From contig BJGT01000008.1 of the NCBI GenBank assembly GCA_014190675.1, positions 1 to 57,788 of the forward strand: a stretch of 57,788 nt of DNA, read 5' to 3'. Below the pieces are notes generated by a model, which did no database searches, had not been told where the DNA came from, and was given only the letters and a program-made list of their open reading frames with translations. The translations under genes were made by a program, and so were the position numbers. Shown here piece by piece: positions 26,238 through 35,031 of the stretch (position 1 is the stretch's first letter; each line of letters begins with the position of its first letter). The stretch comes from Comamonadaceae bacterium (lineage in GTDB: Bacteria; Pseudomonadota; Gammaproteobacteria; Burkholderiales; Burkholderiaceae_C).

Positions 26238-27140
26238 CTAGAGGGTTTTTGCCAGGATGCTGGCGCGCAATTGCGGCAGCAGGCGCTGCATGGCCTGCCG
26301 CCCCGCCTGTATGGAACGCTGGCGCGAGCTGAAATCCGAACTCGCCACAGCATTGAGTTCGGGTCGTACCACGATGTCGGCTTCACGCAACTCAAAATTG
26401 TTGATGCTCTTTCCCATGATGGAGAAGGTCTGCAGCAAAATCTGAAGGCTGTCATTCGCGGCGTTGGCCTCGGGGGCACTTGATATATCTACCGCAATAA
26501 CCAAGCCAGCCCCCATTTGCAGCGCATAGCGCACTGGCACGGGAGACACCAGACCACCGTCAACATAGTCGCGCCCAGATATTCTCACCGGCTGAAACAA
26601 GGCAGGCACGGCACTGGACGCCCGCACAGCGGTGCCGATATCGCCCCGCCGAAACAGCACACCTGCACCACTGTTGAGGTCGGTTGCAACAATACCCAGG
26701 GGCATTGACAGGTTTTCAATGAGTTGACCGTTAACCTGCTTGCTGACATAGCGCGCGAGCGCCTCGCCACGCAACACCCCCCGGCTAAAAATTGGCAAGG
26801 TCCAGTCGGCGAAAGTGGATTCATCCATTGAATCTGCAATCTGCTGGAGTTGGGCGCCCGTCTTCCCGCTGGCCAACAAGGCCGCAACCAAGCTACCGGC
26901 CGACGTGCCAACAACCAGGTCAGCCCGGATACCGGCCTCCTCCAGAACCTGAATCACACCAACATGGGCGAAGCCGCGGGCTGCGCCACCCCCCAGAGCC
27001 AGGGCAATCCGGGGTGGCTTTTTGGGTAACACCACAGGCGGCGGCGGTTCCGGCGGGACGACCACCGGGGGGGGGCTGGCACAAGCAAACAGCAGCAGTG
27101 CAGCCGCAAGGGCTAGGAGGCGGGCTCTGAAGGGATTCAT
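26238..27140 (-). CDS. Patatin-like phospholipase lipoprotein (RssA-like)
   Basis: A 300-residue predicted lipoprotein. A signal peptide ends LLLFAC with the lipidated Cys at 20, then a Pro/Val-rich tether (about 23-43). The patatin domain shows the oxyanion loop LGGGAARGFAHVG (about 49-61), the GTSAG nucleophile elbow with Ser80, and the DGG motif with Asp194 (YVDGGLVSP), giving the Ser-Asp dyad. Members are phospholipases/lysophospholipases. The start at 27140 is chosen for the signal peptide. It is divergent from the iron-binding-protein gene, with about 130 bases between them. Confidence 0.88.
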   Translation of the reverse strand: MNPFRARLLALAAALLLFACASPPPVVVPPEPPPPVVLPKKPPRIALALGGGAARGFAHVGVIQVLEEAGIRADLVVGTSAGSLVAALLASGKTGAQLQQIADSMDESTFADWTLPIFSRGVLRGEALARYVSKQVNGQLIENLSMPLGIVATDLNSGAGVLFRRGDIGTAVRASSAVPALFQPVRISGRDYVDGGLVSPVPVRYALQMGAGLVIAVDISSAPEANAANDSLQILLQTFSIMGKSINNFELREADIVVRPELNAVASSDFSSRQRSIQAGRQAMQRLLPQLRASILAKTL

Positions 27141-27203
27141 GGTTTGTTTCACTGCGTCAAAACGCGTGGCGGTAGATTTTGAGGAAAACATATGAATCGT
27201 ACT

Positions 27204-27222
27204 GATAATGATTCTCGTTTGT
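27204..27222 (+). promoter_or_regulatory. Fur-box-like operator
   Basis: GATAATGATTCTCGTTTGT matches the 19-base Fur consensus GATAATGATAATCATTATC at all nine left-half positions and partly in the right half. It lies about 50 bases upstream of the chosen ATG of the iron-binding protein and about 60 bases from the divergent patatin gene. Iron repression of the former is therefore likely. Its position also argues that the ATG at 27192 is not the start. Confidence 0.72.
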
Positions 27223-27269
27223 GCTACACTCTTGTCTGCCCGATCTACAGAAACCGCCCTAAACCCACA

Positions 27270-28310
27270 ATGCGCCAGCTATCACTCTACCTCGCTTTTG
27301 CCCTGTTTTGTCTGGGCACCGCAACAGCGGCTGAACCCATTCTGAATATTTACTCGGCCCGCCACTACCCCAGCGATGAAGCACTTTACGGCGACTTCAC
27401 CAAACTCACCGGGATTCGGATCAACCGTGTCGATTCGGACGATGCTGGTATTCTCGCGCGCCTGAAGGCCGAGGGCACGGGTTCGCCGGCGGACCTTATT
27501 TTGCTGGTAGACGCATCGCGCCTGTGGAAGGGGGAGGTCGAGGGCATGTTTCAGCCGATCCAATCAACAATTCTTGACCAGGCGGTTCCGCCGCAATTGC
27601 GCAGCAAAGCAGGCAGCGACGGCAGTACAGCCTGGTTTGCATTCTCAACCCGAGCCCGCATTGTGGTGTATGACAAAACCACTGTTCAACGAACAGAGCT
27701 TGACACCTATGAGGCGCTGGCAGATCCAAAACACAAGGGAAGACTGTGCATCAGGTCTGGATCCCACCCCTACAACCTGTCGCTTTTTAGCGCCATGCTG
27801 GAACATCTTGGCGAAGCTAAAACCCAGCTTTGGCTCAAAGGTCTGGTCGACAACATGGCCCGTGCGCCCAAGGGCGGAGACACCGACCAGATCAGGTCGG
27901 TGGCGGCGGGCGAATGCGCCATAGCGGTAACCAACAGCTACTACCTGGCCCGCATCATGCGCTCTGACAAGGCGGAGGATAAGGCCATCATGGCCCGCCT
28001 GGGTGTGGTGTTTCCCAACCAGGCCAGCTGGGGCACCCACCTGAATATCGCCGGCGGTGCGGTCGCCAAAAATGCAAAAAACCCGGCCAATGCGATCAGG
28101 TTTTTAGAATACCTGGCCACTCCAGGGGCACAGGCCCATTTTGCCGACGGCAACAATGAGTGGCCGGTTGCCAAAGGCTTGCAAATTAACAACGAGGCAC
28201 TGCAAGCCATGAGCGGCGGCAGTTTCAAGGCCGACGCTATTTCTATTTCGGCCATTGGCATGAACCAGATCAAGGTGCAGCAGTTGCTTGACCGGGTCGG
28301 GTTTCGCTAG
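27270..28310 (+). CDS. Ferric-iron-binding periplasmic protein (FbpA/FutA-like)
   Basis: A 346-residue ABC-transporter solute-binding protein for ferric ion. A signal peptide MRQLSLYLAFALFCLGTATA is followed by LNIYSARHYPSDEALYGDF. The iron-site tyrosine pair lies in VTNSYYLARI (about residues 220-230), as in FutA/FbpA. A start at 27192 would put the Fur box inside the gene and bury the signal peptide, so 27270 is used, although no clear ribosome site precedes it. No permease or ATPase gene is next to it, so the transporter partners must be elsewhere. Confidence 0.85.
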   Translation: MRQLSLYLAFALFCLGTATAAEPILNIYSARHYPSDEALYGDFTKLTGIRINRVDSDDAGILARLKAEGTGSPADLILLVDASRLWKGEVEGMFQPIQSTILDQAVPPQLRSKAGSDGSTAWFAFSTRARIVVYDKTTVQRTELDTYEALADPKHKGRLCIRSGSHPYNLSLFSAMLEHLGEAKTQLWLKGLVDNMARAPKGGDTDQIRSVAAGECAIAVTNSYYLARIMRSDKAEDKAIMARLGVVFPNQASWGTHLNIAGGAVAKNAKNPANAIRFLEYLATPGAQAHFADGNNEWPVAKGLQINNEALQAMSGGSFKADAISISAIGMNQIKVQQLLDRVGFR

Positions 28311-28368
28311 TCCTGGTCCTGGCCCTTGCCCAATCGCCCAGAACAAGAATGGGCTGATGGCGGGAGCA

Positions 28369-30696
28369 TCAACTTGTTGTTGCTTCCTGCGCTTCGGGCT
28401 TGGAACGGCCTTCTTTTTTAGACAGGGCTTGAATGTCCAGCAGGACCTCGGTCTTGCTTTCGTCCTTGTCGTCGAGGTCGACGGTCAAGCGGCCGCCATC
28501 GGTGAGCCGGCCGAAAAGCAGCTCGTCAGCCAAGGCGCGTCGTATGGTGTCCTGAATCAGACGCTGCATGGGCCGCGCGCCCATGAGTGGATCAAAGCCC
28601 TTCTTGGCCAAGTGCTTGCGCAGTTTGTCGGTGAAGGTGACCTCGACCTTTTTATCAGCCAGTTGCGACTCCAGTTGCAACAGAAACTTGTCGACCACAC
28701 GCAAGATAACGACTTCATCAAGGGCTTTGAAGCTGACCACGGCATCTAGCCGGTTGCGAAACTCAGGCGTGAAGAGGCGTTTGATATCGGCCATCTCGTC
28801 CCCGGCCTGACGCGGGTTGGTGAACCCTATGGTGGCTTTATTCATAGTCTCGGCGCCGGCATTGGTGGTCATGACAATGATGACATTTCGGAAATCGGCC
28901 TTACGGCCATTATTGTCAGTGAGCGTTCCGTGGTCCATCACCTGCAAGAGCACATTGAAGATCGCCGGGTGTGCCTTTTCTATTTCATCAAGCAACAGCA
29001 CTGAGTGTGGCTTTTTGGTGATGGCTTCGGTCAGCAGACCGCCCTGGTCAAAGCCGACATAGCCCGGAGGTGCGCCAATCAAACGGCTGACAGCGTGTTG
29101 CTCCATGTACTCGCTCATGTCAAAACGAAGCAGCTCAATGCCCATGATGTAGGCGAGTTGCTTAGCCGCTTCCGTCTTACCAACGCCCGTGGGTCCGCTG
29201 AACAGGAAAGAGCCTATTGGCTTGTCGCCCTTACCCAAGCCCGAGCGAGCCATTTTGACGGCCGAGGCCAACATATCTAGCGCCTTGTCTTGGCCGAAGA
29301 CAACATTTTTCAGGTCGCGCTCCAGGGTTTTTAGCTTGCCGCGATCGTCATTGGAGACATTTGCCGGCGGAATACGCGCAATTTTGGCAACGATTTCCTC
29401 AACCTCGGTCTTACCTATGATTTTTTTTCGTTTTGAGGGCGCCAAGATCCGTTGCGCAGCACCCGCTTCGTCAATCACGTCGATGGCCTTGTCTGGAAGG
29501 TGACGATCATTGATATATTTGGCACTCAGGTCGGCCGCGGCCTGTAGGGCAGCTACCGCGTACTTGACATTGTGATGTTCCTCAAACCTGGACTTGAGCC
29601 CTTTGAGAATATCTACGGTCTGCTCAATCGTCGGCTCCACCACGTCCACCTTTTGAAAACGCCTGGAAAGCGCCGCGTCTTTCTCGAAAATACCCCGGTA
29701 TTCGGTGAAGGTCGTGGCGCCAATGCACTTGAGCGCGCCAGAGCTCAGGCCAGGCTTGAGCAGGTTGGAGGCATCCAGCGTGCCGCCAGATGCAGCACCA
29801 GCGCCTATGAGGGTGTGGATTTCGTCAATGAACAAAATGGCATTCGGCTTGTCTTTAAGCGATTTCAAGACACCTTTGAGCCGCTGCTCGAAATCTCCAC
29901 GGTACTTTGTTCCAGCCAGCAAGGCACCCATATCGAGCGAGTAAACCATGGAGTCTGCAAGAATTTCGGGCACATCCTTTTGGGTGATGCGCCATGCCAA
30001 GCCCTCGGCAATGGCCGTCTTGCCAACCCCCGCCTCGCCAACCAGCAGCGGGTTGTTTTTTCGCCGGCGACACAGAATTTGGATCACCCGCTCGACTTCG
30101 TACTCGCGACCAATCAAAGGATCTATCTTGCCATCGCGGGCTAGTTGGTTCAGGTTCTGGGTGTATTGCTCCAGGGGGGAGGCTTTTTCATTCTTTTCGG
30201 CCGCAGCTTCTTCGGACTCAGTCTGGGGCTCGCCAGATTTAACTGGCTCAGGCGGGTCATTCTTCTTGATCCCATGGGCAATGAAGTTGACCACATCGAG
30301 CCGGGTCACCCCCTGCTGGTGCAGGTAGTAAACGGCATGAGAGTCTTTTTCGCCAAAAATGGCCACTAGCACATTGGCTCCGGTGACCTCTTTCTTGCCG
30401 CTCCCGGTAGACTGCACATGCATGATAGCCCGCTGTATGACCCGCTGAAAACCAAGCGTTGGCTGGGTGTCAACGTCATCAGTGCCGGCCACCTGGGGCG
30501 TGTTGTCTTTGATGAAGTTGGCCAAGGACTTGCGGAGATCGTCGATGTTTGCCGAGCAAGCGCGCAAAACCTCTGCAGCGCTGGGGTTGTCGAGTAGGGC
30601 CTGCAACAGGTGCTCCACGGTGATGAATTCGTGCCGCTGCTGGCGCGCCTCGACAAATGCCATGTGGAGGCTGACTTCTAACTCTTGGGCAATCAT
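28369..30696 (-). CDS. clpA: ATP-dependent Clp protease ATP-binding subunit ClpA
   Basis: A 775-residue Hsp100 unfoldase that feeds substrates to ClpP. The N-terminal Clp_N domain (about 1-140) binds ClpS. AAA+ module 1 has Walker A GEAGVGKTA and Walker B ILFIDEIHTL; module 2 has GPTGVGKTE and VLLLDEIEKAHP. A ClpP-binding loop is expected near IGFTNP (about 610). An acidic/Lys linker at about 150-170 separates the domains. The ribosome site is AAGGAAAG before ATG. It lies 81 bases downstream of clpS in the same orientation, the standard pairing. Confidence 0.96.
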   Translation of the reverse strand: MIAQELEVSLHMAFVEARQQRHEFITVEHLLQALLDNPSAAEVLRACSANIDDLRKSLANFIKDNTPQVAGTDDVDTQPTLGFQRVIQRAIMHVQSTGSGKKEVTGANVLVAIFGEKDSHAVYYLHQQGVTRLDVVNFIAHGIKKNDPPEPVKSGEPQTESEEAAAEKNEKASPLEQYTQNLNQLARDGKIDPLIGREYEVERVIQILCRRRKNNPLLVGEAGVGKTAIAEGLAWRITQKDVPEILADSMVYSLDMGALLAGTKYRGDFEQRLKGVLKSLKDKPNAILFIDEIHTLIGAGAASGGTLDASNLLKPGLSSGALKCIGATTFTEYRGIFEKDAALSRRFQKVDVVEPTIEQTVDILKGLKSRFEEHHNVKYAVAALQAAADLSAKYINDRHLPDKAIDVIDEAGAAQRILAPSKRKKIIGKTEVEEIVAKIARIPPANVSNDDRGKLKTLERDLKNVVFGQDKALDMLASAVKMARSGLGKGDKPIGSFLFSGPTGVGKTEAAKQLAYIMGIELLRFDMSEYMEQHAVSRLIGAPPGYVGFDQGGLLTEAITKKPHSVLLLDEIEKAHPAIFNVLLQVMDHGTLTDNNGRKADFRNVIIVMTTNAGAETMNKATIGFTNPRQAGDEMADIKRLFTPEFRNRLDAVVSFKALDEVVILRVVDKFLLQLESQLADKKVEVTFTDKLRKHLAKKGFDPLMGARPMQRLIQDTIRRALADELLFGRLTDGGRLTVDLDDKDESKTEVLLDIQALSKKEGRSKPEAQEATTS

Positions 30697-30777
30697 GTGC
30701 TTTCCTTGTGCGCCGTGCTATGGTGAGTGACTGTAATCGGATTTTTGCTTCGGTGCCTAACAGCTGCGACCAATTGC

Positions 30778-31140
30778 CTAGAAATCAACTGGCTCGCTCA
30801 AGCATTTCAAAGGGTGACCCGATTTTGCCGCCGCGTCAAGCACCTGATCGACCTTGGTGGCGGCAACATCCCTGGAGTAAACACCGCACACTGCCTTGCC
30901 GTCGAGGTGTATTTTGAGCATGATTTGCGTTGCGGTTTCAAGGTCTTTGGCAAAAAACTCCTGAATCACGACCACCACGAACTCCATGGGCGTGTAGTCG
31001 TCGTTGAGCATCAACACTTGGTACATTTGCGGCGGCTTCGTCTTCTGGGTCCGCCGCTCAAGAACCACGGTACCAGAGCCATCTTGGTCAGGCTCGACCT
31101 GCGGCACTCGCTTAGGCAGTACGGGTGATTTTGTAACCAT
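30778..31140 (-). CDS. clpS: ClpS adaptor protein
   Basis: A 120-residue N-end-rule adaptor that delivers substrates with Leu, Phe, Tyr or Trp N-termini to ClpA. Family landmarks are [18 protein letters not shown], with the Asn-Asp-Asp that binds the N-degron, and [18 protein letters not shown]. An N-terminal extension of about 38 residues (Pro/Lys-rich) is the flexible tail that engages the ClpA pore. It is upstream of clpA on the same strand. Confidence 0.95.
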   Translation of the reverse strand: MVTKSPVLPKRVPQVEPDQDGSGTVVLERRTQKTKPPQMYQVLMLNDDYTPMEFVVVVIQEFFAKDLETATQIMLKIHLDGKAVCGVYSRDVAATKVDQVLDAAAKSGHPLKCLSEPVDF

Positions 31141-31330
31141 ACACCATTCTATCCAGCACGAATGCGTTCTCTGAGCTCCGGTTTAGTACCAGGGCAATAC
31201 CAAAAAGAAGCTGGGGCACAAAAAATCACGCGTACTGGTCAACCAAGCCGACAGGCCAGCCGTTGCAGACACACCTCCCGAACTCCAAGGAGGGAATTTT
31301 TGCAACAATGACTCTCCAAGGAAACTGACA

Positions 31331-31711
31331 ATGAACAAACTTATCGCCGCCCTGATCTCTGGTCTCTTCGTGGTTGGCGCTTCCGCCCAAACCGCGGCAC
31401 CCGCCGCGGCGCCGGCCAAAGCGGCAACTCCTGCTGCCGCGCCGGCCCCAGCCGCCGCACCTGCAGCTGCGGCGGCGCCAGCTGCTGCACCTGCTGCGGC
31501 CCCCAAGAAAGAAGAAGCAAAAGTAGATGCCAAGGCTGAAAAAGCAGCTGCCGCCAAGAAAGCCAAAGAAGAAAAGGCCGCCGCTGCCAAGAAGGCTAAA
31601 GAAGAAAAGGCCGCCGCTGCCAAGAAGGCTAAAGAGGAAAAAGCGGCCGCTAAAAAGGCTGCTGGCGATGCCAAGCCTGCGGCCAAAAAAGAAGAAGCTA
31701 CCAAAAAGTAA
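31331..31711 (+). CDS. Secreted Ala/Lys-rich repeat protein of unknown function
   Basis: A 126-residue protein with a clear signal peptide (MNKLIAALISGLFVVGASAQ). It is followed by an Ala/Pro-rich segment (about 20-58) and then a charged region built on three tandem copies of AAAAKKAKEEK, encoded by a 33-base repeat at about 31545-31645. The C-terminus is again Lys/Ala rich. It resembles H1-like or TolA-stalk-like low-complexity helices and may bind polyanions or the cell wall; nothing proves a role. AAGGA seven bases before ATG and a good terminator after the stop argue that the gene is real. Repeat number may vary between strains. Confidence 0.75.
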   Translation: MNKLIAALISGLFVVGASAQTAAPAAAPAKAATPAAAPAPAAAPAAAAAPAAAPAAAPKKEEAKVDAKAEKAAAAKKAKEEKAAAAKKAKEEKAAAAKKAKEEKAAAKKAAGDAKPAAKKEEATKK

Positions 31712-31730
31712 TTTTTGGCTCTCGTATAAA

Positions 31731-31756
31731 AAGCCCGCAGACTGCGGGCTTTTTTT
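31731..31756 (+). terminator. Rho-independent terminator after the Ala/Lys-rich gene
   Basis: A stem AGCCCGCA / TGCGGGCT with a three-base loop is followed by a T run and preceded by an A run, so it can work in either direction. It lies 20 bases beyond the stop codon of the Ala/Lys-rich protein. Confidence 0.88.
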
Positions 31757-31776
31757 GACTCTCGAAAGCATCAAAA

Positions 31777-32247
31777 ATGATGCAAAATCATCTTATGAAC
31801 TACATCGCAATCGCGATCAGCGCTTTGGGCCTCTTGCTCGGGCCGCTCGGCTACGCCCAGGACTTGCCACAGCTCGATCTGCCGCGCACCAAGCTGTCGG
31901 CCGGCATGCATCTGATAGATGCGCAGCTTGCCGCCACACCCGAGCAACGTTCCACCGGCTTGATGTTTCGCCGTGACATGCCGGCGTCAGAGGGTATGCT
32001 ATTTGTGTTCGAACAGGCCAGTCAGCAGTGCTTCTGGATGAAAAACACCCTCTTGCCCCTGAGCGCGGCTTTTTTGGCCGATGACGGGCGGATCGTCAAT
32101 TTGGTTGACATGAAGCCGCAAACCACCGATTCCCACTGCTCGGCTCAACCGGTACGCTATGTGCTGGAGATGAACCAGGGGTGGTTTGCCAAAAAAGGGA
32201 TTAGAGCAGGCTCCCGATTGACCGGCAAACCCTTCGACGCCCGCTGA
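31777..32247 (+). CDS. DUF192-family exported protein
   Basis: A 156-residue protein of the DUF192 (PF02643) family, whose function is unsettled. A signal peptide ends near GPLGYAQ. The family core is visible: QLAATPEQRSTGLMFRRDMP, GMLFVFEQ, CFWMKNTLLPLSAAFL and VRYVLEMNQGW. An alternative ATG at 31795 would also give a signal peptide, and neither start has a good ribosome site. It is convergent with sodB and probably monocistronic. Confidence 0.85.
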   Translation: MMQNHLMNYIAIAISALGLLLGPLGYAQDLPQLDLPRTKLSAGMHLIDAQLAATPEQRSTGLMFRRDMPASEGMLFVFEQASQQCFWMKNTLLPLSAAFLADDGRIVNLVDMKPQTTDSHCSAQPVRYVLEMNQGWFAKKGIRAGSRLTGKPFDAR

Positions 32248-32290
32248 AGCGGCAAGACCAAGAAAATTAGCCGGGAGGCCAAAGCAAGGT

Positions 32291-32332
32291 CAAAGCAAAG
32301 CCAGCCAGTCGCTTGCTTGGCAAGCCCTGGCT
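32291..32332 (-). terminator. Probable terminator of sodB
   Basis: On the minus strand AGCCAG / CTGGCT encloses a second stem GCTTG / CAAGC (32303-32332) and is followed by the T-rich TTTGCTTTG. The hairpin is good but the T tract is interrupted, so efficiency is uncertain. Confidence 0.5.
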
Positions 32333-32355
32333 CTGCGGGACATGTTGGCTGCGCT

Positions 32356-32937
32356 TCAGGCGAAATTGGCCTCGGCAAAATCCCAGTTCACCAGTTTGTC
32401 TAGAAAGGTCTCGACAAACTTCGGCCGCATATTGCGATAGTCGATGTAGTAGGCATGCTCCCAGACATCTACTGTCAGCAGGGCTTTGTCAGCCGTGGTG
32501 AGCGGCGTTCCTGCAGCGCCCATGTTGACGATGTCCACCGAGCCATCAGGTTTTTTCACCAGCCAAGTCCAGCCCGAGCCAAAGTTACCCACCGCCGACT
32601 TGATGAAAGCGTCTCGAAACCCTGAATAACTTCCCCATTTGGCATGAATGGCTGAAGCCAAGGCTCCGCCGGGTTCTCCGCCGCCGCTGGGCTTCATGCA
32701 GTTCCAGAAAAAAGTGTGATTCCAGATCTGGGCCGAGTTGTTGTAGACGCCGCCGCTAGATTTTTTGATGATGTCGACCAGCGCCATCGATTCAAACTCG
32801 GTACCTTTTTGCAGATTGTTGAGGTTGACCACATAGGCGTTGTGATGTTTGCCGTGGTGGAACTCCAGGGTTTCCCGGGAGTAATTGGGTGCCAGAGCAT
32901 CAATGGCATAGGGCAAGGCGGGCAGAGTATGTTCCAT
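32356..32937 (-). CDS. sodB: Superoxide dismutase (Fe type)
   Basis: A 193-residue enzyme dismutating superoxide to oxygen and peroxide in the cytoplasm. Metal ligands fit the Fe/Mn family: His27 (FHHGKHHNAYV), the His of WNHTFFW, and Asp and His in the signature DVWEHAYYIDYRN. The GGFGSGW-type block, here GNFGSGWTWLV, and the Gln/Gly pattern favour iron. The start at 32937 gives the normal N-terminus EHTLPALPYAIDAL, and the ten residues before it are spurious. It is 49 bases downstream of xseA on the same strand. Confidence 0.95.
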   Translation of the reverse strand: MEHTLPALPYAIDALAPNYSRETLEFHHGKHHNAYVVNLNNLQKGTEFESMALVDIIKKSSGGVYNNSAQIWNHTFFWNCMKPSGGGEPGGALASAIHAKWGSYSGFRDAFIKSAVGNFGSGWTWLVKKPDGSVDIVNMGAAGTPLTTADKALLTVDVWEHAYYIDYRNMRPKFVETFLDKLVNWDFAEANFA

Positions 32938-32986
32938 GGAGTCTTCACAGGTTGGTTGTTGAAGCACTGGATTGTAGAAACTTTGT

Positions 32987-34324
32987 TCAGCGCTTGATTG
33001 CCACAGTTAAATCGACCTGACCGTCGGCCAGGGTAGCGCGGACCGGTTGAGCCGCCTGGAACTGCCCGACGCTGCTCAGCGTCTGGTCACGCTCGTCACT
33101 CAGCCAGGCATAACCGCGGCGCAGAACCAGCGAAGGATCAAGCAGCCCCAGCCGCAACCCTGCCCTGTCCCATCGCTGCCTGCCCTGAGCAATGCTGCTT
33201 TGAATGGCTTTGGGCAGTCGGGACGCCAAGCCTTGCAAGGCCTGCTGTCTGTGCTGCAAAAAACGCAGCGATTCGCCTTGCAGGCGCTGACCGGCTGAGG
33301 CTAGCCGCAGACGCTGGAGCGCCGCCAGGGCTGAAGGCCGGCCCAGTCGAGCCGCCGCCTGGTCTAGCCGCTGCGCCTGAGCATCCATGACACGCCAGGC
33401 CGACTGTTGCAAGCGACGCGCCATGAGTTGCAGTGCGCTGCGCCACACCTCATGCGGCTCTGCCACCAACTCGGCTGCCGCTGTGGGGGTGGGGGCACGC
33501 AGATCTGCAACAAAATCTGCGATGCTGAAGTCGGTCTCGTGGCCCACGCCGCTGACCACGGGCACCGGGCTGCGGGCGATCGTACGGGCCAGTGCCTCGT
33601 CATTGAAAGCCCACAAATCCTCTATGGACCCACCCCCGCGCACAAGCAAAATAACATCGATGAAGGGCGCTGCTTGAGTTCCATCCCGGCCGGCCACGGA
33701 CGGGACGGGGCCGCGCACCGGGTCGCTCAGGCGGTACAGGCTAGACAGCGCCTCCATGAGTTCCCCTGGGGCCTGATTCCCCTGCACCGAGGCCGACGCC
33801 AAGACCACCGGTATATGCGGCACTCTGCGCCGTAGCGCAGTCACAACATCATGCAGGGCCGCCGCACCCAGCGAGGTCACCAGGCCAATCGCTCGGGGCA
33901 TTGGCGGCAGGCGACGTTTGCGGGCAGCATCAAAAAGTCCTTCAGCTTCGAGTCGAGCGCGCAGCTGCAAAAACTGCTCAAACAAGGCGCCCTGCCCTGC
34001 CCGGCTCATGCTCTCCACCACCAGCTGCAGTTCCCCGCGTGGCTCATAAACACCGACCCTGGCGCGCAGCTCCACCAGCTCCCCATCCCGCGGGGAAAAA
34101 TCAAGCAAGCCTGCAGCACGCCGAAACATGGCGCAACGCAACTGGCCGCTGGCGTCTTTCAGCGAAAAATAACAGTGCCCGCTCGGTGCCCGGGAGAAAC
34201 CACTGATTTCGCCGCGCACCAGCACCGGGTTGAAACGGGCATCCAGGGCATCCGCCACCGCGTGACACAGTGCACCGACCTCCCAAACTCGACCGGCCGG
34301 AGCAGTTGCACGCTGCTCAGCCAT
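32987..34324 (-). CDS. xseA: Exodeoxyribonuclease VII large subunit
   Basis: A 445-residue subunit of the single-strand-specific exonuclease VII. The N-terminal OB-fold (about 14-110) includes VRGEISGFSRAPSGHCYFSLKD. The catalytic domain shows RAIGLVTSLGAAALHDVVTALRRR (written here in part), LVRGGGSIEDLWAFNDE and SGVGHETDFSIADFVAD, followed by a long coiled coil. The ATG at 34324 is preferred to a GTG one codon earlier. The small subunit XseB is not in the window. It is divergent from exbB. Confidence 0.94.
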   Translation of the reverse strand: MAEQRATAPAGRVWEVGALCHAVADALDARFNPVLVRGEISGFSRAPSGHCYFSLKDASGQLRCAMFRRAAGLLDFSPRDGELVELRARVGVYEPRGELQLVVESMSRAGQGALFEQFLQLRARLEAEGLFDAARKRRLPPMPRAIGLVTSLGAAALHDVVTALRRRVPHIPVVLASASVQGNQAPGELMEALSSLYRLSDPVRGPVPSVAGRDGTQAAPFIDVILLVRGGGSIEDLWAFNDEALARTIARSPVPVVSGVGHETDFSIADFVADLRAPTPTAAAELVAEPHEVWRSALQLMARRLQQSAWRVMDAQAQRLDQAAARLGRPSALAALQRLRLASAGQRLQGESLRFLQHRQQALQGLASRLPKAIQSSIAQGRQRWDRAGLRLGLLDPSLVLRRGYAWLSDERDQTLSSVGQFQAAQPVRATLADGQVDLTVAIKR

Positions 34325-34388
34325 CACTGAGGGCCAGGCGGCACTGATCCATAATCGCGCGGGTTTTCCAAACGGTTTGGGAGTTCAT

Positions 34389-35018
34389 TTGTTTTCAATC
34401 ATACAAGCGGCTGGTTGGCCAATATGGCCACTGCTCGGCTGCTCGGTGCTGGCCCTGGCGCTCATCATTGAACGATTTATCAGCCTCCGGAGCTCAAAAA
34501 TAGTCCCTGCAAGCCTGCTGTCAGAGGTCCTGAGCGTCACGCGCACATCAGTGCCGCCGGCCGATGTAGTCAATCACCTGGAGCAAAATTCTGCACTTGG
34601 CGAGGTGCTGGCCAGCGGGCTGCGGGCTCTCAACAGCAATCCGCGTTGCAGCGAACCCGAGTTGCGCTCGGTGATGGAGGGCACGGGTCGCCTGGTCGCC
34701 CACCGCCTTGAGCGCTACCTTAGCGCCCTCGCCACCATCGCGTCGGCGGCACCGTTGATGGGTTTGTTTGGTACGGTGGTAGGGATGATCGAGATTTTTG
34801 GCGCCCAAATACCCAGCGGCGGCGCCACCGGCGGCAACCCGGCGCAACTCGCCCACGGCATCTCCGTGGCGCTTTACAACACCGCTTTTGGCTTGATTGT
34901 GGCGATTCCATCGCTGATTTTTTGGCGTTATTTCCGTGCCCGAGTCGACGGCTATTTGTTGAATTTGGAGCTGGCATCAGAACGCCTGGTGCGCCAACTC
35001 GTTCAATTGCGCGCTTAA
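34389..35018 (+). CDS. exbB: ExbB/TolQ-family proton-channel protein
   Basis: A 209-residue inner-membrane protein of the MotA/TolQ/ExbB family that converts proton-motive force into movement with ExbD. There are three membrane segments: one N-terminal (WPIWPLLGCSVLALALIIE) and two near 115-135 and 160-180, with the conserved APLMGLFGTVVGMIEIF and ISVALYNTAFGL blocks. A TTG start at 34389 with GGGAG six bases upstream is preferred; no in-frame ATG is available near. exbD follows at 13 bases. No tonB is adjacent, so the energised partner is unknown. Confidence 0.88.
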   Translation: MFSIIQAAGWPIWPLLGCSVLALALIIERFISLRSSKIVPASLLSEVLSVTRTSVPPADVVNHLEQNSALGEVLASGLRALNSNPRCSEPELRSVMEGTGRLVAHRLERYLSALATIASAAPLMGLFGTVVGMIEIFGAQIPSGGATGGNPAQLAHGISVALYNTAFGLIVAIPSLIFWRYFRARVDGYLLNLELASERLVRQLVQLRA

Positions 35019-35031
35019 AGCGGCCGAGCGC

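Noticed and set aside
28339-28357. Hairpin GCCCA...TGGGC between the iron-binding protein and clpA as terminator
   Set aside because: Only five base pairs with a nine-base loop and no T run on either strand.
31183-31704. Leftward frames with long Phe/Leu/Ala-rich hydrophobic repeats
   Set aside because: They are the reverse of the Lys/Ala repeat gene; the hydrophobic look is a by-product of reading the 33-base repeat backwards.
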